Below, one piece after another: positions 8,015-16,980 of a stretch of 64,000 nucleotides of DNA (positions are counted from its first letter, which is position 1; every line of letters begins with the position of its first letter). The stretch is from NCBI GenBank assembly GCA_963699805.1, contig CAVOVH010000005.1, forward strand, positions 558,001-622,000, read 5' to 3'. The position numbers and the translations under genes are program-made. This DNA is from JAGTVG01 sp963699805. GTDB taxonomy: Bacteria > Bacteroidota > Bacteroidia > Cytophagales > Cyclobacteriaceae. The notes under the pieces are model-generated. The model searched no databases. It had not been told where the DNA came from and saw nothing but the letters and a program-made list of their open reading frames with translations.

Positions 8015-9688
8015 TTATAATCCTCTGGGATATCTGATCTCTTCAACGATCTGCTGGATCTCCTCTGGTGGATCGGGTGTAATGCTGTTGATGATTAACG
8101 CAGTGGATAAATTCAACAACATGCCTACTGTTCCAATACCCTCTGGTGAAATGCCAAAAAGCCAGTCTTCATCCTTTCCTCCCATGAATTTGAAATAAAT
8201 GATATACGCCAGGGTAAATAATAGGCCAACGATCATTCCAGTAATGGCACCCTGCCTGTTCATTTTTTTATAAAATATCCCTAAAATAATAGCGGGGAAG
8301 AATGAAGCCGCTGCCAGGCCAAATGCCAGGGCCACCACGGCAGCCACATAATCAGGAGGATAAATGCCAAATAATCCGGCAATCACAACCGCAACTGTTG
8401 CGGCTATCCTTGCCCAAATCAATTCCGCCTTTTCAGAAATATCCGGATTGATCTGTTTTTTAATCAAATCATGTGAAACGGCCGTTGATATCACGAGTAA
8501 CAATCCGGCGGCAGTAGATAGGGCAGCTGCCAATCCTCCGGCGGCTACCAGTGCGATAACCCAGTTAGGCAGCCTCGCAATCTCCGGATTTGCAAGTACC
8601 ATAATATCCCGGTCGATAAATAATTCGTTTTTATCAGCATCTGCTACGTATTGGATGCGACCATCATTATTTTTATCAGTGAAAGCAATTAAGCCTGTTT
8701 CTTCCCACTTTGTAAACCATTTGGGAACGTTTTGATAAGGCTTTTCACTCACTGTATTAATCAGATTTGTCCGTGCAAATGCAGCGATGGCAGGGGCTGT
8801 GGTATATAAAACCGCAATAAATAGCAAGGCATATCCTGCCGATAACCTGGCATCCCTCACGCGCGGCACGGTAAAAAAACGCACGATCACATGAGGTAAT
8901 CCCGCCGTTCCGATCATCAAGGCAGCCGTAATAAAAAGTATATCGACGGTATCTTTTGTGCCGGATGTATAATTTACAAATCCCAATTCCCGTTGTAATC
9001 CATCCAGTTTATCCAATAGATAGATCCCCTCCTCTCCTGAAACGGTCGATCCAAATCCCAATTGTGGGATCCAAACACCAGTCAGTTGAATGGATATAAA
9101 GATGGCGGGGACCATATAGGCAAAGATCAGGATACAATACTGGGCGACCTGCGTATAGGTGATCCCCTTCATCCCTCCCAGAACTGCATAAAAAAATACG
9201 ATCACCATGCCAATGATCACACCCACATTGATGTCCACTTCAAGGAACCTGGAAAATACAACGCCAACTCCTCGCATTTGGCCCGCCACATAAGTGAAGG
9301 AAACGAATAAGGCACAGATTACTGCAACCGTTCGTGCCACATTTGAATGATACCGGTCCCCAATAAAATCAGGGACAGTAAATTTGCCAAATTTCCTCAG
9401 ATATGGTGCCAGCAATAACGCAAGAAGAACGTATCCCCCAGTCCATCCAATCAAATATACAGTACCATCGTACCCCATAAATGAAATAAGTCCAGCCATG
9501 GAAATAAAAGAAGCTGCCGACATCCAGTCAGCAGCAGTTGCCATTCCATTGGCTACAGGAGGCACACCACCACCAGCCACATAGAAATCTTTGGTCGATG
9601 TAGCCCTAGACCAGAAAGCAATTCCAATATAAAGGGCAAACGTGAGCCCTACCAGCAGGTACGTCCAGGCCTGTACATCCATATTCAT
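8015..9688 (-). CDS. sodium:solute symporter, VC_2705/ActP-like subfamily
   Basis: A 557-residue inner-membrane transporter of the SSS family with about 13 predicted helices. The early segment DFYVAGGGVPPVANGMATAADWMSAASF (residues 34-61) is typical of acetate permease ActP and relatives, which take up small carboxylates with Na+. Between helices, near residues 330-370, it has a hydrophilic insert with DKNNDGRI, an incomplete EF-hand-like loop, which I recall from the VC_2705 subgroup. It starts one base after the stop of the DUF4212 gene and is followed 10 bases later by the acyl-CoA synthetase, so the three are an operon. Acetate or another short-chain acid is the inferred substrate. Confidence 0.92.
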   Translation of the reverse strand: MNMDVQAWTYLLVGLTFALYIGIAFWSRATSTKDFYVAGGGVPPVANGMATAADWMSAASFISMAGLISFMGYDGTVYLIGWTGGYVLLALLLAPYLRKFGKFTVPDFIGDRYHSNVARTVAVICALFVSFTYVAGQMRGVGVVFSRFLEVDINVGVIIGMVIVFFYAVLGGMKGITYTQVAQYCILIFAYMVPAIFISIQLTGVWIPQLGFGSTVSGEEGIYLLDKLDGLQRELGFVNYTSGTKDTVDILFITAALMIGTAGLPHVIVRFFTVPRVRDARLSAGYALLFIAVLYTTAPAIAAFARTNLINTVSEKPYQNVPKWFTKWEETGLIAFTDKNNDGRIQYVADADKNELFIDRDIMVLANPEIARLPNWVIALVAAGGLAAALSTAAGLLLVISTAVSHDLIKKQINPDISEKAELIWARIAATVAVVIAGLFGIYPPDYVAAVVALAFGLAAASFFPAIILGIFYKKMNRQGAITGMIVGLLFTLAYIIYFKFMGGKDEDWLFGISPEGIGTVGMLLNLSTALIINSITPDPPEEIQQIVEEIRYPRGL

Positions 9689-9943
9689 TTATTTCTCATC
9701 CACATCAAACTTTCTGTCTAGCTTATTCATCAACCTCACGTAAACAAAGATGAGAATCAGGAAGATATAAATTGCTCCCTGTTGCGCAAACCAGAATCCC
9801 AGCTTAAATCCGCCAATTCTGAAATTGTTAAGGGCATCAACAAAAACTATGGATAATAAAAAAGAGGCGATGAACCAGATCCCTAATAAGATCGAGAGAT
9901 ATAAAAGATTCCTTTTCCAGTATTTCTTTAAATCATTACGCAT
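9689..9943 (-). CDS. DUF4212 small subunit of the sodium:solute symporter
   Basis: An 84-residue protein with two membrane helices (about residues 12-35 and 50-70), an N-terminal KKYWKRNL stretch and the central LNNFRIGGFKLGFWFAQQG, the hallmark of DUF4212. This family is nearly always encoded just before a VC_2705-type symporter and is described as its putative small subunit. Its stop codon directly abuts the symporter ATG, implying translational coupling. It is the first gene of the operon. I see no convincing TAnnTTTG promoter in the 220 bases upstream. Confidence 0.92.
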   Translation of the reverse strand: MRNDLKKYWKRNLLYLSILLGIWFIASFLLSIVFVDALNNFRIGGFKLGFWFAQQGAIYIFLILIFVYVRLMNKLDRKFDVDEK

Positions 9944-10167
9944 TCTTACCTATTAATGAATTGGGGGAAAAATGAAACTTATTCTCGGAAATAAGATGCA
10001 ACATAATAATGTCACCCGATTAATCCAATGTAATCATTATTATTTTTGGGATAAATGGCCTATCAATCCATTTCTCGAATTTACCAGGTACGATGATCGG
10101 AAAATCAACTTTAAAAGTTGATCAAACTTTCATTATTGAAAAATAATTTCTATCCGGTGCCCCTCAA

Positions 10168-10914
10168 TTACAAAAACAACTCGATGATCAATGCAAGGGA
10201 AGCTCCCAGAAAGATCCAGAACAATCGTTTTCCATCAAGTTGATGATGTGGACTTGATTCAAAAAAGATGGTGGTTGAAATATGTAAAAAACTTCCGCTC
10301 ACTAGGGCATACAATAAAGACATCGCATTATTCGATAATAAAGTAGAATTTCCAACGTAAGTGGTGATGATCAAACCTAAGGGTGAAGCCATACAGAATA
10401 TGATAAGATAGATGAGTGCTTTAACCATTTTTTGCTTCTGATGAAAAAAAACGGTCATCAGGGCTATGGCAGCCGGAAATTTATGAAGAACGATCCCCAA
10501 CAAAATGCCTCCGGAATGGTAATGTATGGCAGTCTTCACCGGATGAGCCACGATGGTCCCTTCCAGAAAGGAATGTATTCCCAAGCCGATGAGAAGGAAC
10601 AGAGGAGCTGAACTCATCCCATGAAGATGGATCTGACCTTGTTGATGTGTATGTCCATGTTCAATCCCTGAAGAAAATGAACCCAAGATCATCTGCAATA
10701 AAAATCCGGCCAAAACCCAGCCTCCAATTCTGAAGGGTTTGGGGTATTGAGAATAAACCTCAGGGAGAATGTGTAAAATCGTGATAGAAAAAAGATAGGC
10801 TCCTGAAAATACAAGGATAAAACTAAATTTTCTGTTTCTGAAACCGGGGAAAAGGATGAATAGTATTCCTCCTATGAATCCAGAGAAAAACAATATAATT
10901 GAGTCAACCCACAT
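10168..10914 (-). CDS. ZIP-family divalent metal transporter
   Basis: A 248-residue polytopic membrane protein with about eight helices. The ZIP signatures are visible: HSFLEG in helix 4 (about residue 114) and HKFPAAIAL in helix 5 (about residue 144), which form the metal path. A His-rich loop HGHTHQQGQIHLHG between helices 3 and 4 is the usual metal-sensing or binding loop. Helix 5 has Ala where most ZIPs have Glu (HKxPE), so metal preference may differ. The family moves zinc, iron or similar cations into the cytoplasm. It is a single gene, separated by 66 bases from the upstream apbE. Confidence 0.88.
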   Translation of the reverse strand: MWVDSIILFFSGFIGGILFILFPGFRNRKFSFILVFSGAYLFSITILHILPEVYSQYPKPFRIGGWVLAGFLLQMILGSFSSGIEHGHTHQQGQIHLHGMSSAPLFLLIGLGIHSFLEGTIVAHPVKTAIHYHSGGILLGIVLHKFPAAIALMTVFFHQKQKMVKALIYLIIFCMASPLGLIITTYVGNSTLLSNNAMSLLYALVSGSFLHISTTIFFESSPHHQLDGKRLFWIFLGASLALIIELFL

Positions 10915-10980
10915 AAAAGGCCTTTACTTTGTTAGGAAAGATCAAATTGATATAAGCCAGCTTTTTGATATCCATCCGGT

Positions 10981-12003
10981 TCATATATCTTTCTGGAGAA
11001 TAGACTTAAACCCTTCAGTCATATAGGTCTTTATCTGACCTTCCTCATCACTGAAAATAAAATAAGCATCAAGTTCCGGATGTTCGTTCAGAATTTGCAT
11101 GGATGGTTCCACGCCCAATACCATGAAAGCCGTGGCAAAACCATCTGCGGTCATGCAACTATCTGCTACCACCGTGGCACTTAATAATGAATGTTGCACA
11201 GGATAACCCGTGAATGGGCTGATCGTATGGGCATATTTCATGCCATCTTTCACGTAAAAATTACGGTAGTTCCCGGAAGTGGCGATGGCTTTATCACTTA
11301 CCTCGATAACGGCCATGATCTTTCGCTCATTAAACTGGACCTGTGGATCTTCAATGCCGGTGGTCCACGGAGTGCCCCGTTCGTTGATTCCCTTACAGGT
11401 AATTTCACCTCCAATATCAACCAGATAATTTTGTATCCCCTGTTGACTTAAAAAATTACCCACGACATCCACTCCATATCCTTTGGCAATGGCACTGAAA
11501 TCAAGTTCCACCCCTGCCTTTTTTTTCCATACATGTACCGAATCAAAGCTGATGTATTTAAAATTTACTAGTTGCTTTAATTTTTTAACTTCACTGCTAT
11601 CCGGCATTTCCCGGTCCTCCGGTCCGAATCCCCAGGCATTAACCAGGGGCATAACGGTTGGGTCAAAGGCGCCACCCGTTGCTTCGAAGATCTCCTTACT
11701 TTTTTTCAGAACCGGGAAAAAATAGGGGGATACAAAATAAAGCTGCTTCGTCCGGTTGAAACGCGAAATTTCTGAATCCCTGATATAGGTAGACAATGAA
11801 TTATTCCAGACTAACAATAAGGAATCGATTTCCTTTTTAAAGACGATTCCATCCGGGTGAAGATAGATGATGTTGTAGTAGGTTCCCATGGTCTGCCCGT
11901 TAAAAGAAACACGTTCTTCACTGGCGGCATTCTGGCGTATTTTCCATACGAAAAAAACGATTATGATCAATAGGATTGGGAATATTCTACTCCTTGAAAA
12001 CAT
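10981..12003 (-). CDS. apbE: FAD:protein FMN transferase (ApbE family)
   Basis: A 340-residue protein with an N-terminal membrane anchor (residues 6-21) and the ApbE domain. Recognisable blocks are FNGQTMGTYYNI near residue 34, TGGAFDPTVMPLVNAWGFG near 108, DFSAIAKGYGVD near 170, VDIGGEI and TSGNYRNF. ApbE transfers FMN from FAD to a threonine of membrane flavoproteins such as NqrB/NqrC or RnfG outside the cytoplasm, using Mg2+. The anchored, exported location fits. Candidate substrates are not in this window. It diverges from ruvB, leaving an 85-base intergenic stretch. Confidence 0.93.
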   Translation of the reverse strand: MFSRSRIFPILLIIIVFFVWKIRQNAASEERVSFNGQTMGTYYNIIYLHPDGIVFKKEIDSLLLVWNNSLSTYIRDSEISRFNRTKQLYFVSPYFFPVLKKSKEIFEATGGAFDPTVMPLVNAWGFGPEDREMPDSSEVKKLKQLVNFKYISFDSVHVWKKKAGVELDFSAIAKGYGVDVVGNFLSQQGIQNYLVDIGGEITCKGINERGTPWTTGIEDPQVQFNERKIMAVIEVSDKAIATSGNYRNFYVKDGMKYAHTISPFTGYPVQHSLLSATVVADSCMTADGFATAFMVLGVEPSMQILNEHPELDAYFIFSDEEGQIKTYMTEGFKSILQKDI

Positions 12004-12088
12004 GTAAAAACCTTTAACAGGTCCAAATTACATCCTTTTTATGAATTATCTTATCTTATCATTATTTTAGTATAAATTACATGTTGAT

Positions 12089-13114
12089 ATGAGAGAGGAT
12101 TACCTTAGCAGCGATCGTGAATACCTGAGTCAGGAAGACAGGGAAATCGAAAAAGTACTTCGCCCCTTAAGGTTTGAGGAATTTACAGGACAGGAAAAGA
12201 TTGTAGAAAACCTGAAAATATTTGTCCTGGCAGCAAAAAAAAGAGGGGAATCCCTTGACCATGTCCTGTTACATGGTCCCCCGGGGCTCGGCAAGACTAC
12301 CCTATCCTATATCATCGCCAATGAACTGGGCGTAGGTATTAAAATCAGCTCAGGCCCCGTACTTGAAAAACCGAGTGACCTGGCTGGATTGTTAACCAAT
12401 CTGGAGCAACATGACGTCTTGTTCATAGATGAGATACACAGGTTGAATCCAGTTGTGGAGGAATACCTTTACAGTGCAATGGAGGATTTTAAAATAGATA
12501 TCCTGCTTGATTCAGGTCCCAATGCAAGATCCGTTCAGATAAAATTGAATCCATTCACCCTGGTTGGGGCTACAACCCGGGCTGGTTTGCTTACGGCCCC
12601 TTTGCGATCGAGGTTTGGTATTAATTCCAGGCTGGAATATTACCAGGCCGATCTCCTGACCAGAATCGTTAATCGTTCTGCCGATATATTAAATACTCCC
12701 ATCGATCCGGAAGCGGCCACTGAAATTGCCAAGAGAAGCCGGGGTACTCCACGTATCGCTAATAATCTACTGCGACGCACTCGTGATTTTGCCGATATAA
12801 AAGGAAAAGGAATCATCAACCAAAATATTGCAGAAATGGCTTTGAAAGCTCTTGAAGTAGATCAACATGGACTCGATGATATGGATAACCGGATCCTGAC
12901 CACCATTATTGATAAATTCAAAGGGGGCCCCGTGGGCATCAGTACAATCGCCACTGCCTGTGGAGAAGAGGCAGAGACCATTGAGGAAGTCTATGAGCCC
13001 TTCCTGATCCAGGAAGGCTACATCAAACGAACCTCCCGGGGACGCGAAGCTACCGAACTCGCCTATAAACACCTGAAGATCGTTCCACCCAGCCGTACTG
13101 GGACCTTGTTTTAA
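12089..13114 (+). CDS. ruvB: Holliday junction branch-migration helicase RuvB
   Basis: A 341-residue AAA+ ATPase of normal RuvB length. Visible are Walker A GPPGLGKT (residues 63-70), Walker B LFIDEIH (111-117), sensor 1 VGATTRAG, the arginine-finger region PLRSRFG and the C-terminal winged helix. RuvB hexamers pump DNA through RuvA-bound Holliday junctions during recombinational repair. No ruvA or ruvC is adjacent, which is usual in Bacteroidota. queG follows after 6 bases on the same strand, so the two are probably co-transcribed. Confidence 0.98.
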   Translation: MREDYLSSDREYLSQEDREIEKVLRPLRFEEFTGQEKIVENLKIFVLAAKKRGESLDHVLLHGPPGLGKTTLSYIIANELGVGIKISSGPVLEKPSDLAGLLTNLEQHDVLFIDEIHRLNPVVEEYLYSAMEDFKIDILLDSGPNARSVQIKLNPFTLVGATTRAGLLTAPLRSRFGINSRLEYYQADLLTRIVNRSADILNTPIDPEAATEIAKRSRGTPRIANNLLRRTRDFADIKGKGIINQNIAEMALKALEVDQHGLDDMDNRILTTIIDKFKGGPVGISTIATACGEEAETIEEVYEPFLIQEGYIKRTSRGREATELAYKHLKIVPPSRTGTLF

Positions 13115-13120
13115 AATTTC

Positions 13121-14050
13121 ATGTCCAAAGAAATCCCAAGTAAGCATACTTTATTGGTAAAACAGACCGCCAAAGAACTTGGATTTGATTATTGCGGAAT
13201 ATCCAGTGCTGAATTTCTGCAGGAAGAGGCGCCACGGCTGGAAAATTGGCTGAAAAATAAACATCATGGCCGAATGGATTATATGGCCAACCATATTGAT
13301 AAGCGTCTTGATCCATCAAGGCTGGTGGAAGGTGCCCGTTCTGTGGTCAGTTTATTATATAATTACTGCCCGGAAAAGACCCTCCCAGCTGAAAAGAACT
13401 ATAAAATAGCCAAATATGCCTATGGCGAGGATTATCATTTTGTGATCAAGAAAAAACTGAATGAACTGTTCACCGGATTAAAGGAAATGATCAGGGATAT
13501 TCAAGGGAGGGTTTTTGTTGATTCGGCACCTGTGTTGGAACGCCAGCTGGCTGCCAGAAGCGGGCTGGGCTGGATCGGAAAAAATACCATGCTGATCAAT
13601 AAGCAGCACGGCAGTTTTTTCTTCATTGCCGAATTGATCACGGATCTTGAACTGATCCCCGACGGACCCATCCCTGATTACTGTGGCACCTGTACAAGAT
13701 GCCTCGATGCCTGTCCGACCCAGGCATTAACTCCTTATCAAATGGATGCATCAAAATGTATATCGTATCTGACCATCGAATTAAAAGATGAGATCCCGGA
13801 AGGTTTTAAAGGAAAAATGAAAGACTGGATCTTCGGATGTGACATCTGTCAAGATGTATGCCCGTGGAACCGTTTTTCTAGATCGCATGATCAACCGGCT
13901 TTTCAACTAAAAAGAGAACTATTTGATTTCGATAAGCACCAATGGCAGGAACTCACTGAAGAGACTTATCACAGAATATTTAAAAAAAGTGCCTTGAAAA
14001 GGACGGGTTACGTAGGATTAAAGAGAAATATTTTATTTGCCGCGAAGTAG
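13121..14050 (+). CDS. queG: epoxyqueuosine reductase QueG
   Basis: A 309-residue iron-sulfur and cobalamin enzyme that reduces epoxyqueuosine to queuosine in tRNA, the last step of queuosine synthesis. The DUF1730 N-terminal domain includes FDYCGISSAEF and RSGLGWIGKNTMLI (about residue 146). Two [4Fe-4S] motifs follow: CGTCTRCLDACPTQAL near 188 and CDICQDVCPWNRF near 246. The C-terminal HEAT-like extension of longer QueG proteins is absent, as is common in this phylum. It lies 6 bases after ruvB and converges tightly with corA (1 base between stops). Confidence 0.96.
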   Translation: MSKEIPSKHTLLVKQTAKELGFDYCGISSAEFLQEEAPRLENWLKNKHHGRMDYMANHIDKRLDPSRLVEGARSVVSLLYNYCPEKTLPAEKNYKIAKYAYGEDYHFVIKKKLNELFTGLKEMIRDIQGRVFVDSAPVLERQLAARSGLGWIGKNTMLINKQHGSFFFIAELITDLELIPDGPIPDYCGTCTRCLDACPTQALTPYQMDASKCISYLTIELKDEIPEGFKGKMKDWIFGCDICQDVCPWNRFSRSHDQPAFQLKRELFDFDKHQWQELTEETYHRIFKKSALKRTGYVGLKRNILFAAK

Positions 14051-14051
14051 G

Positions 14052-15182
14052 TTAAAACCACCCTTTTCTCCGCAAATAAATGAACATGGCGATCACACTG
14101 CCAACCATCACAATTATAATGGTTGGATAACCATATTGCCACTCTAATTCCGGCATGAATTTAAAATTCATACCATATAATCCGGCTATGAAAGTCAGTG
14201 GCACAAAAAAGAGTGAAAATATCGTCAGCGTCTTCATGATTATATTGAGGTTGGTGCTCAGATTCGACATGTACATATCCATCAGGGAGGATACGGAATC
14301 GCGAAAACTATCAAACGAGGTCGATAAATGGATAATATGATCCTGTACATCCCGGAAATATGTGTAGGTGTCTTCGCCGATAAATTCTGATTCTTCCGCA
14401 AACAACCGGTCTATTGCTTCTTTAAGTGGTAGAACGACTTTCCTGATATTCGTTAGCTGTTTTTTGATCGCGATGATGTGATTAATGTAATGTTCCGTAG
14501 GATTTTCGAGCACATAATCTTCCATGTCCTCGATACGTTCCCTAACAAATTCCATTACATTAAAATACTGGTCAACCACTGAATCGATCAGGGCATAAAA
14601 AAGAAAATCCGCTTTATTTTTCCGTAATTTTGATTTTGGCGTTTGAAGCCGGACCCTTACTGTATCAAAAACATCACCATTCATCTTATCTTGAAAAGAA
14701 ATTACATAATTTGATCCAAGAACAAGACTTAAGTGTTCGCTCATGATTGAAGGTCCACCATTCTCATAATTGAGGCGCACCATTTTTAAAGTAAAAAAAT
14801 GATGCTCTTCAAATTCTTCCGATTTAGGAAAATGTTCGGTGTTCATGATATCTTCTGTCATGAGCGGATGAAAATTAAACCTGTTTGACAATTGCTCCAT
14901 GATCACAGTATCATTGATTCCATCAAGGTTGATCCAGATCGTATAACCCGGATCTATAAGCTCTCCAAGATCTTCCAACTTTTCAATATGTTTTTCTATC
15001 ACCTCAGATTCATTGTATTTGATCAGATTGATTTTTACAGGTGCCTGTTCGTGCTCGCCCACATACATGATCTGACCAGGAGGTAATCCAATTTTCTTTG
15101 CGTAAGTAGATTTTTTTCTTCCTATTCGGATAGGTTTCAACTTGAGAGGATTTATATTTAAAGGATTCAGTTTTATTTTCAT
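14052..15182 (-). CDS. corA: magnesium/cobalt transporter CorA
   Basis: A 376-residue inner-membrane channel. A long soluble N-terminal domain is followed by an extended helix and two C-terminal membrane helices. The signature YGMNF, which forms the selectivity filter, lies near residue 339 just after helix 1. CorA pentamers admit Mg2+ and also Co2+ or Ni2+. The basic N-terminal 30 residues (many Lys and Arg) are longer than in E. coli CorA. It is a single gene with no Mg2+-sensing leader visible. Confidence 0.95.
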   Translation of the reverse strand: MKIKLNPLNINPLKLKPIRIGRKKSTYAKKIGLPPGQIMYVGEHEQAPVKINLIKYNESEVIEKHIEKLEDLGELIDPGYTIWINLDGINDTVIMEQLSNRFNFHPLMTEDIMNTEHFPKSEEFEEHHFFTLKMVRLNYENGGPSIMSEHLSLVLGSNYVISFQDKMNGDVFDTVRVRLQTPKSKLRKNKADFLFYALIDSVVDQYFNVMEFVRERIEDMEDYVLENPTEHYINHIIAIKKQLTNIRKVVLPLKEAIDRLFAEESEFIGEDTYTYFRDVQDHIIHLSTSFDSFRDSVSSLMDMYMSNLSTNLNIIMKTLTIFSLFFVPLTFIAGLYGMNFKFMPELEWQYGYPTIIIVMVGSVIAMFIYLRRKGWF

Positions 15183-15505
15183 CGTATTAAATTATATGGT
15201 ATTTGAATAATGATCCAGAAGAATTTAAGATAAATACGAAAAGGATCAACTTTCCGAAGGTTTATAGTTTTACACTTTTAATATTTTCCCATATGATAAA
15301 TATAAAGGACAAATTAATTTTATTCCATAAAATTTTTCCAACATTACCTGATGGACAATGAATGTTTTCATGAATGAGATCTTTGAACCGGAATTTAGAT
15401 TTTATATGATGGATGGCCCGGGTCAAAGAGAAAAAGAAAAACAAATTTTTTATTACGGAACTGATAATTGATTGGTAGTGATCAAAGCACAAAAATATAA
15501 AAAAA
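15183..15505. other. intergenic region, nothing recognised
   Basis: About 320 AT-rich bases between corA and the cyclase gene, both leftward. A 76-codon open frame lies inside it on the minus strand, but its composition is not coding-like and it has no recognisable homologue. No RNA gene or clear hairpin terminator was seen. Confidence 0.5.
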
Positions 15506-16174
15506 TCATGAACTCAGCTTGGCAAATGCTCTTACGGGAAATGATCCCATACGCCTGATCCGCGGTGGTACCGCAAAAAACCGGAATGACTTATCAGTTA
15601 TATGATCCAGGTGGGTCATATGCTCGATAATGCAGATATTATTTTTAAGTAATATTGTATGGACTGGCCTTTTTTTAATACCCGTGTCATCGATATTATA
15701 AGAATCTATCCCAACCAAAATCACCTTTTGCTCTAGCAGATATTCTGCCGCTGCCTGATTCAGAAATGGATGTTCCTTTGAATATTGATCGGTTCTCCAG
15801 TAATGATCCCAGCCGGTCTGCACCAGTACAGCTTTGCCGCGGACAGCATGTTGATAAAAATATTCCGGAATGATTTCCCGGGTCTCTTGAAAGGGAACAC
15901 GGATCACGATACCCGGAATATCCGCGATCCTGTTCAGCAGGACCTGCGATAGATCTTTGCCTTCCTCATACCGGTGGAAGGGGGTATCGAGATATGTACC
16001 AGTATTGGCGACCATTTCTATTTTACCTATCTGAAAGGAGGTCCCTTCCTCATAAAATCCTTCGGAATATTCTCTTGACCAATAATCGCAGATCACCGGG
16101 CCCGGTAAACCCTGATAAGTAATCATTTCATCCTCAATCACATGATTCAGATCCAATAATAATCCGTTATTCAT
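15506..16174 (-). CDS. cyclase-family hydrolase (kynurenine-formamidase-like fold)
   Basis: A 222-residue soluble protein of the cyclase family, metal-dependent hydrolases that include bacterial kynurenine formamidase. The family metal motif HxGTHxDxPxH appears here as ANTGTYLDTPFH (about residues 55-66), a known variant in which the first two histidines are replaced by Asn and Tyr. Other family blocks are VLVQTGWDHYW and VGIDSYNID. The substrate cannot be deduced. No tryptophan-degradation genes are nearby. It is divergent from the DnaQ-like exonuclease gene. Confidence 0.82.
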   Translation of the reverse strand: MNNGLLLDLNHVIEDEMITYQGLPGPVICDYWSREYSEGFYEEGTSFQIGKIEMVANTGTYLDTPFHRYEEGKDLSQVLLNRIADIPGIVIRVPFQETREIIPEYFYQHAVRGKAVLVQTGWDHYWRTDQYSKEHPFLNQAAAEYLLEQKVILVGIDSYNIDDTGIKKRPVHTILLKNNICIIEHMTHLDHITDKSFRFFAVPPRIRRMGSFPVRAFAKLSS

Positions 16175-16308
16175 CTGCGTAACATGAGCTGTTTCAATAT
16201 AATAGTGAGATATTGATTATTAAATATAATAATCTCCCAGGCAAGCCGAACGCATTCATTGAATTTTTTAATCGGGTATATTGATTGAAAAATTTTAACT
16301 TTCGGAAT

Positions 16309-16980
16309 ATGCCCATGTTCCCTGAAAGAAGAAAACCCGATTTACCTCAATACTGGCAACATTACCAGGATTTGAATCGCCCTGCGCATTCCCCAAAATT
16401 GCCTTTGGAAGCTCTTACCTTCTCGGTGATTGATGTCGAATCGACCGGACTTGATCCTAAAAAAGATAAAATGATAGCCTTTGCAGGGATAAGGATACAA
16501 AATCTGAAAATATGGGTACGTGAATCACTGGAAATCGTGATCAATCATGAAGGAATGATAAAGGATTATGCCATTCACATTCACGAGATCACACAAAAAG
16601 AAAAACAAAAGGGAGTTTCCGAAGATGAAGCGATCAGGCAGATCATAGAATTTATTGGGAGATCCATCGTGGCTGGATATCATGTGCGGTTGGATCATCT
16701 TTTAATCAACCAGTCGTTAAAACGCCTGCTCGGCAAAAAACTGTTGAATCCGGTCATTAACATCCCGGATCTGATCAAACGGATAGAAGCCCCTGTCCAT
16801 CAGGTATATCCCGCCACTGGAGTGGATCTAAAAGAGCAATGTGAAGCATATGGGATCGGAATATCTGACCAGCATACCGCAGCCGGGGATGCTTTTGCAG
16901 CAGCCCAATTGTTTTTAAAGGTACTCAGCAAATTGGGAAACAGAGGCATCAGGAACCTGGGCGGACTTTTGAAAAAATAA
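16309..16980 (+). CDS. DnaQ-like 3'-5' exonuclease
   Basis: A DEDDh-type exonuclease of about 224 residues. Exo I is VIDVESTGLDP with the catalytic Asp-x-Glu near residue 43. Exo II lies around VAGYHVRLDHL near 125. Exo III is DQHTAAGDA near 190. The start is uncertain: ATG at 16309 (MPMFPERR) is chosen, while a TTG at 16285 would add eight residues. I recall exonucleases of this subgroup, with an N-terminal PxYWxxY segment, encoded next to ActP-type symporters and DUF294 proteins in other Bacteroidota. Here it stands alone, 6.3 kb from such a symporter. The role in DNA or RNA turnover is not known. Confidence 0.88.
   Translation: MPMFPERRKPDLPQYWQHYQDLNRPAHSPKLPLEALTFSVIDVESTGLDPKKDKMIAFAGIRIQNLKIWVRESLEIVINHEGMIKDYAIHIHEITQKEKQKGVSEDEAIRQIIEFIGRSIVAGYHVRLDHLLINQSLKRLLGKKLLNPVINIPDLIKRIEAPVHQVYPATGVDLKEQCEAYGIGISDQHTAAGDAFAAAQLFLKVLSKLGNRGIRNLGGLLKK

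Noticed and set aside
15262..15492. 76-codon minus-strand frame between corA and the cyclase gene
   Set aside because: No coding-like composition, family or start context.
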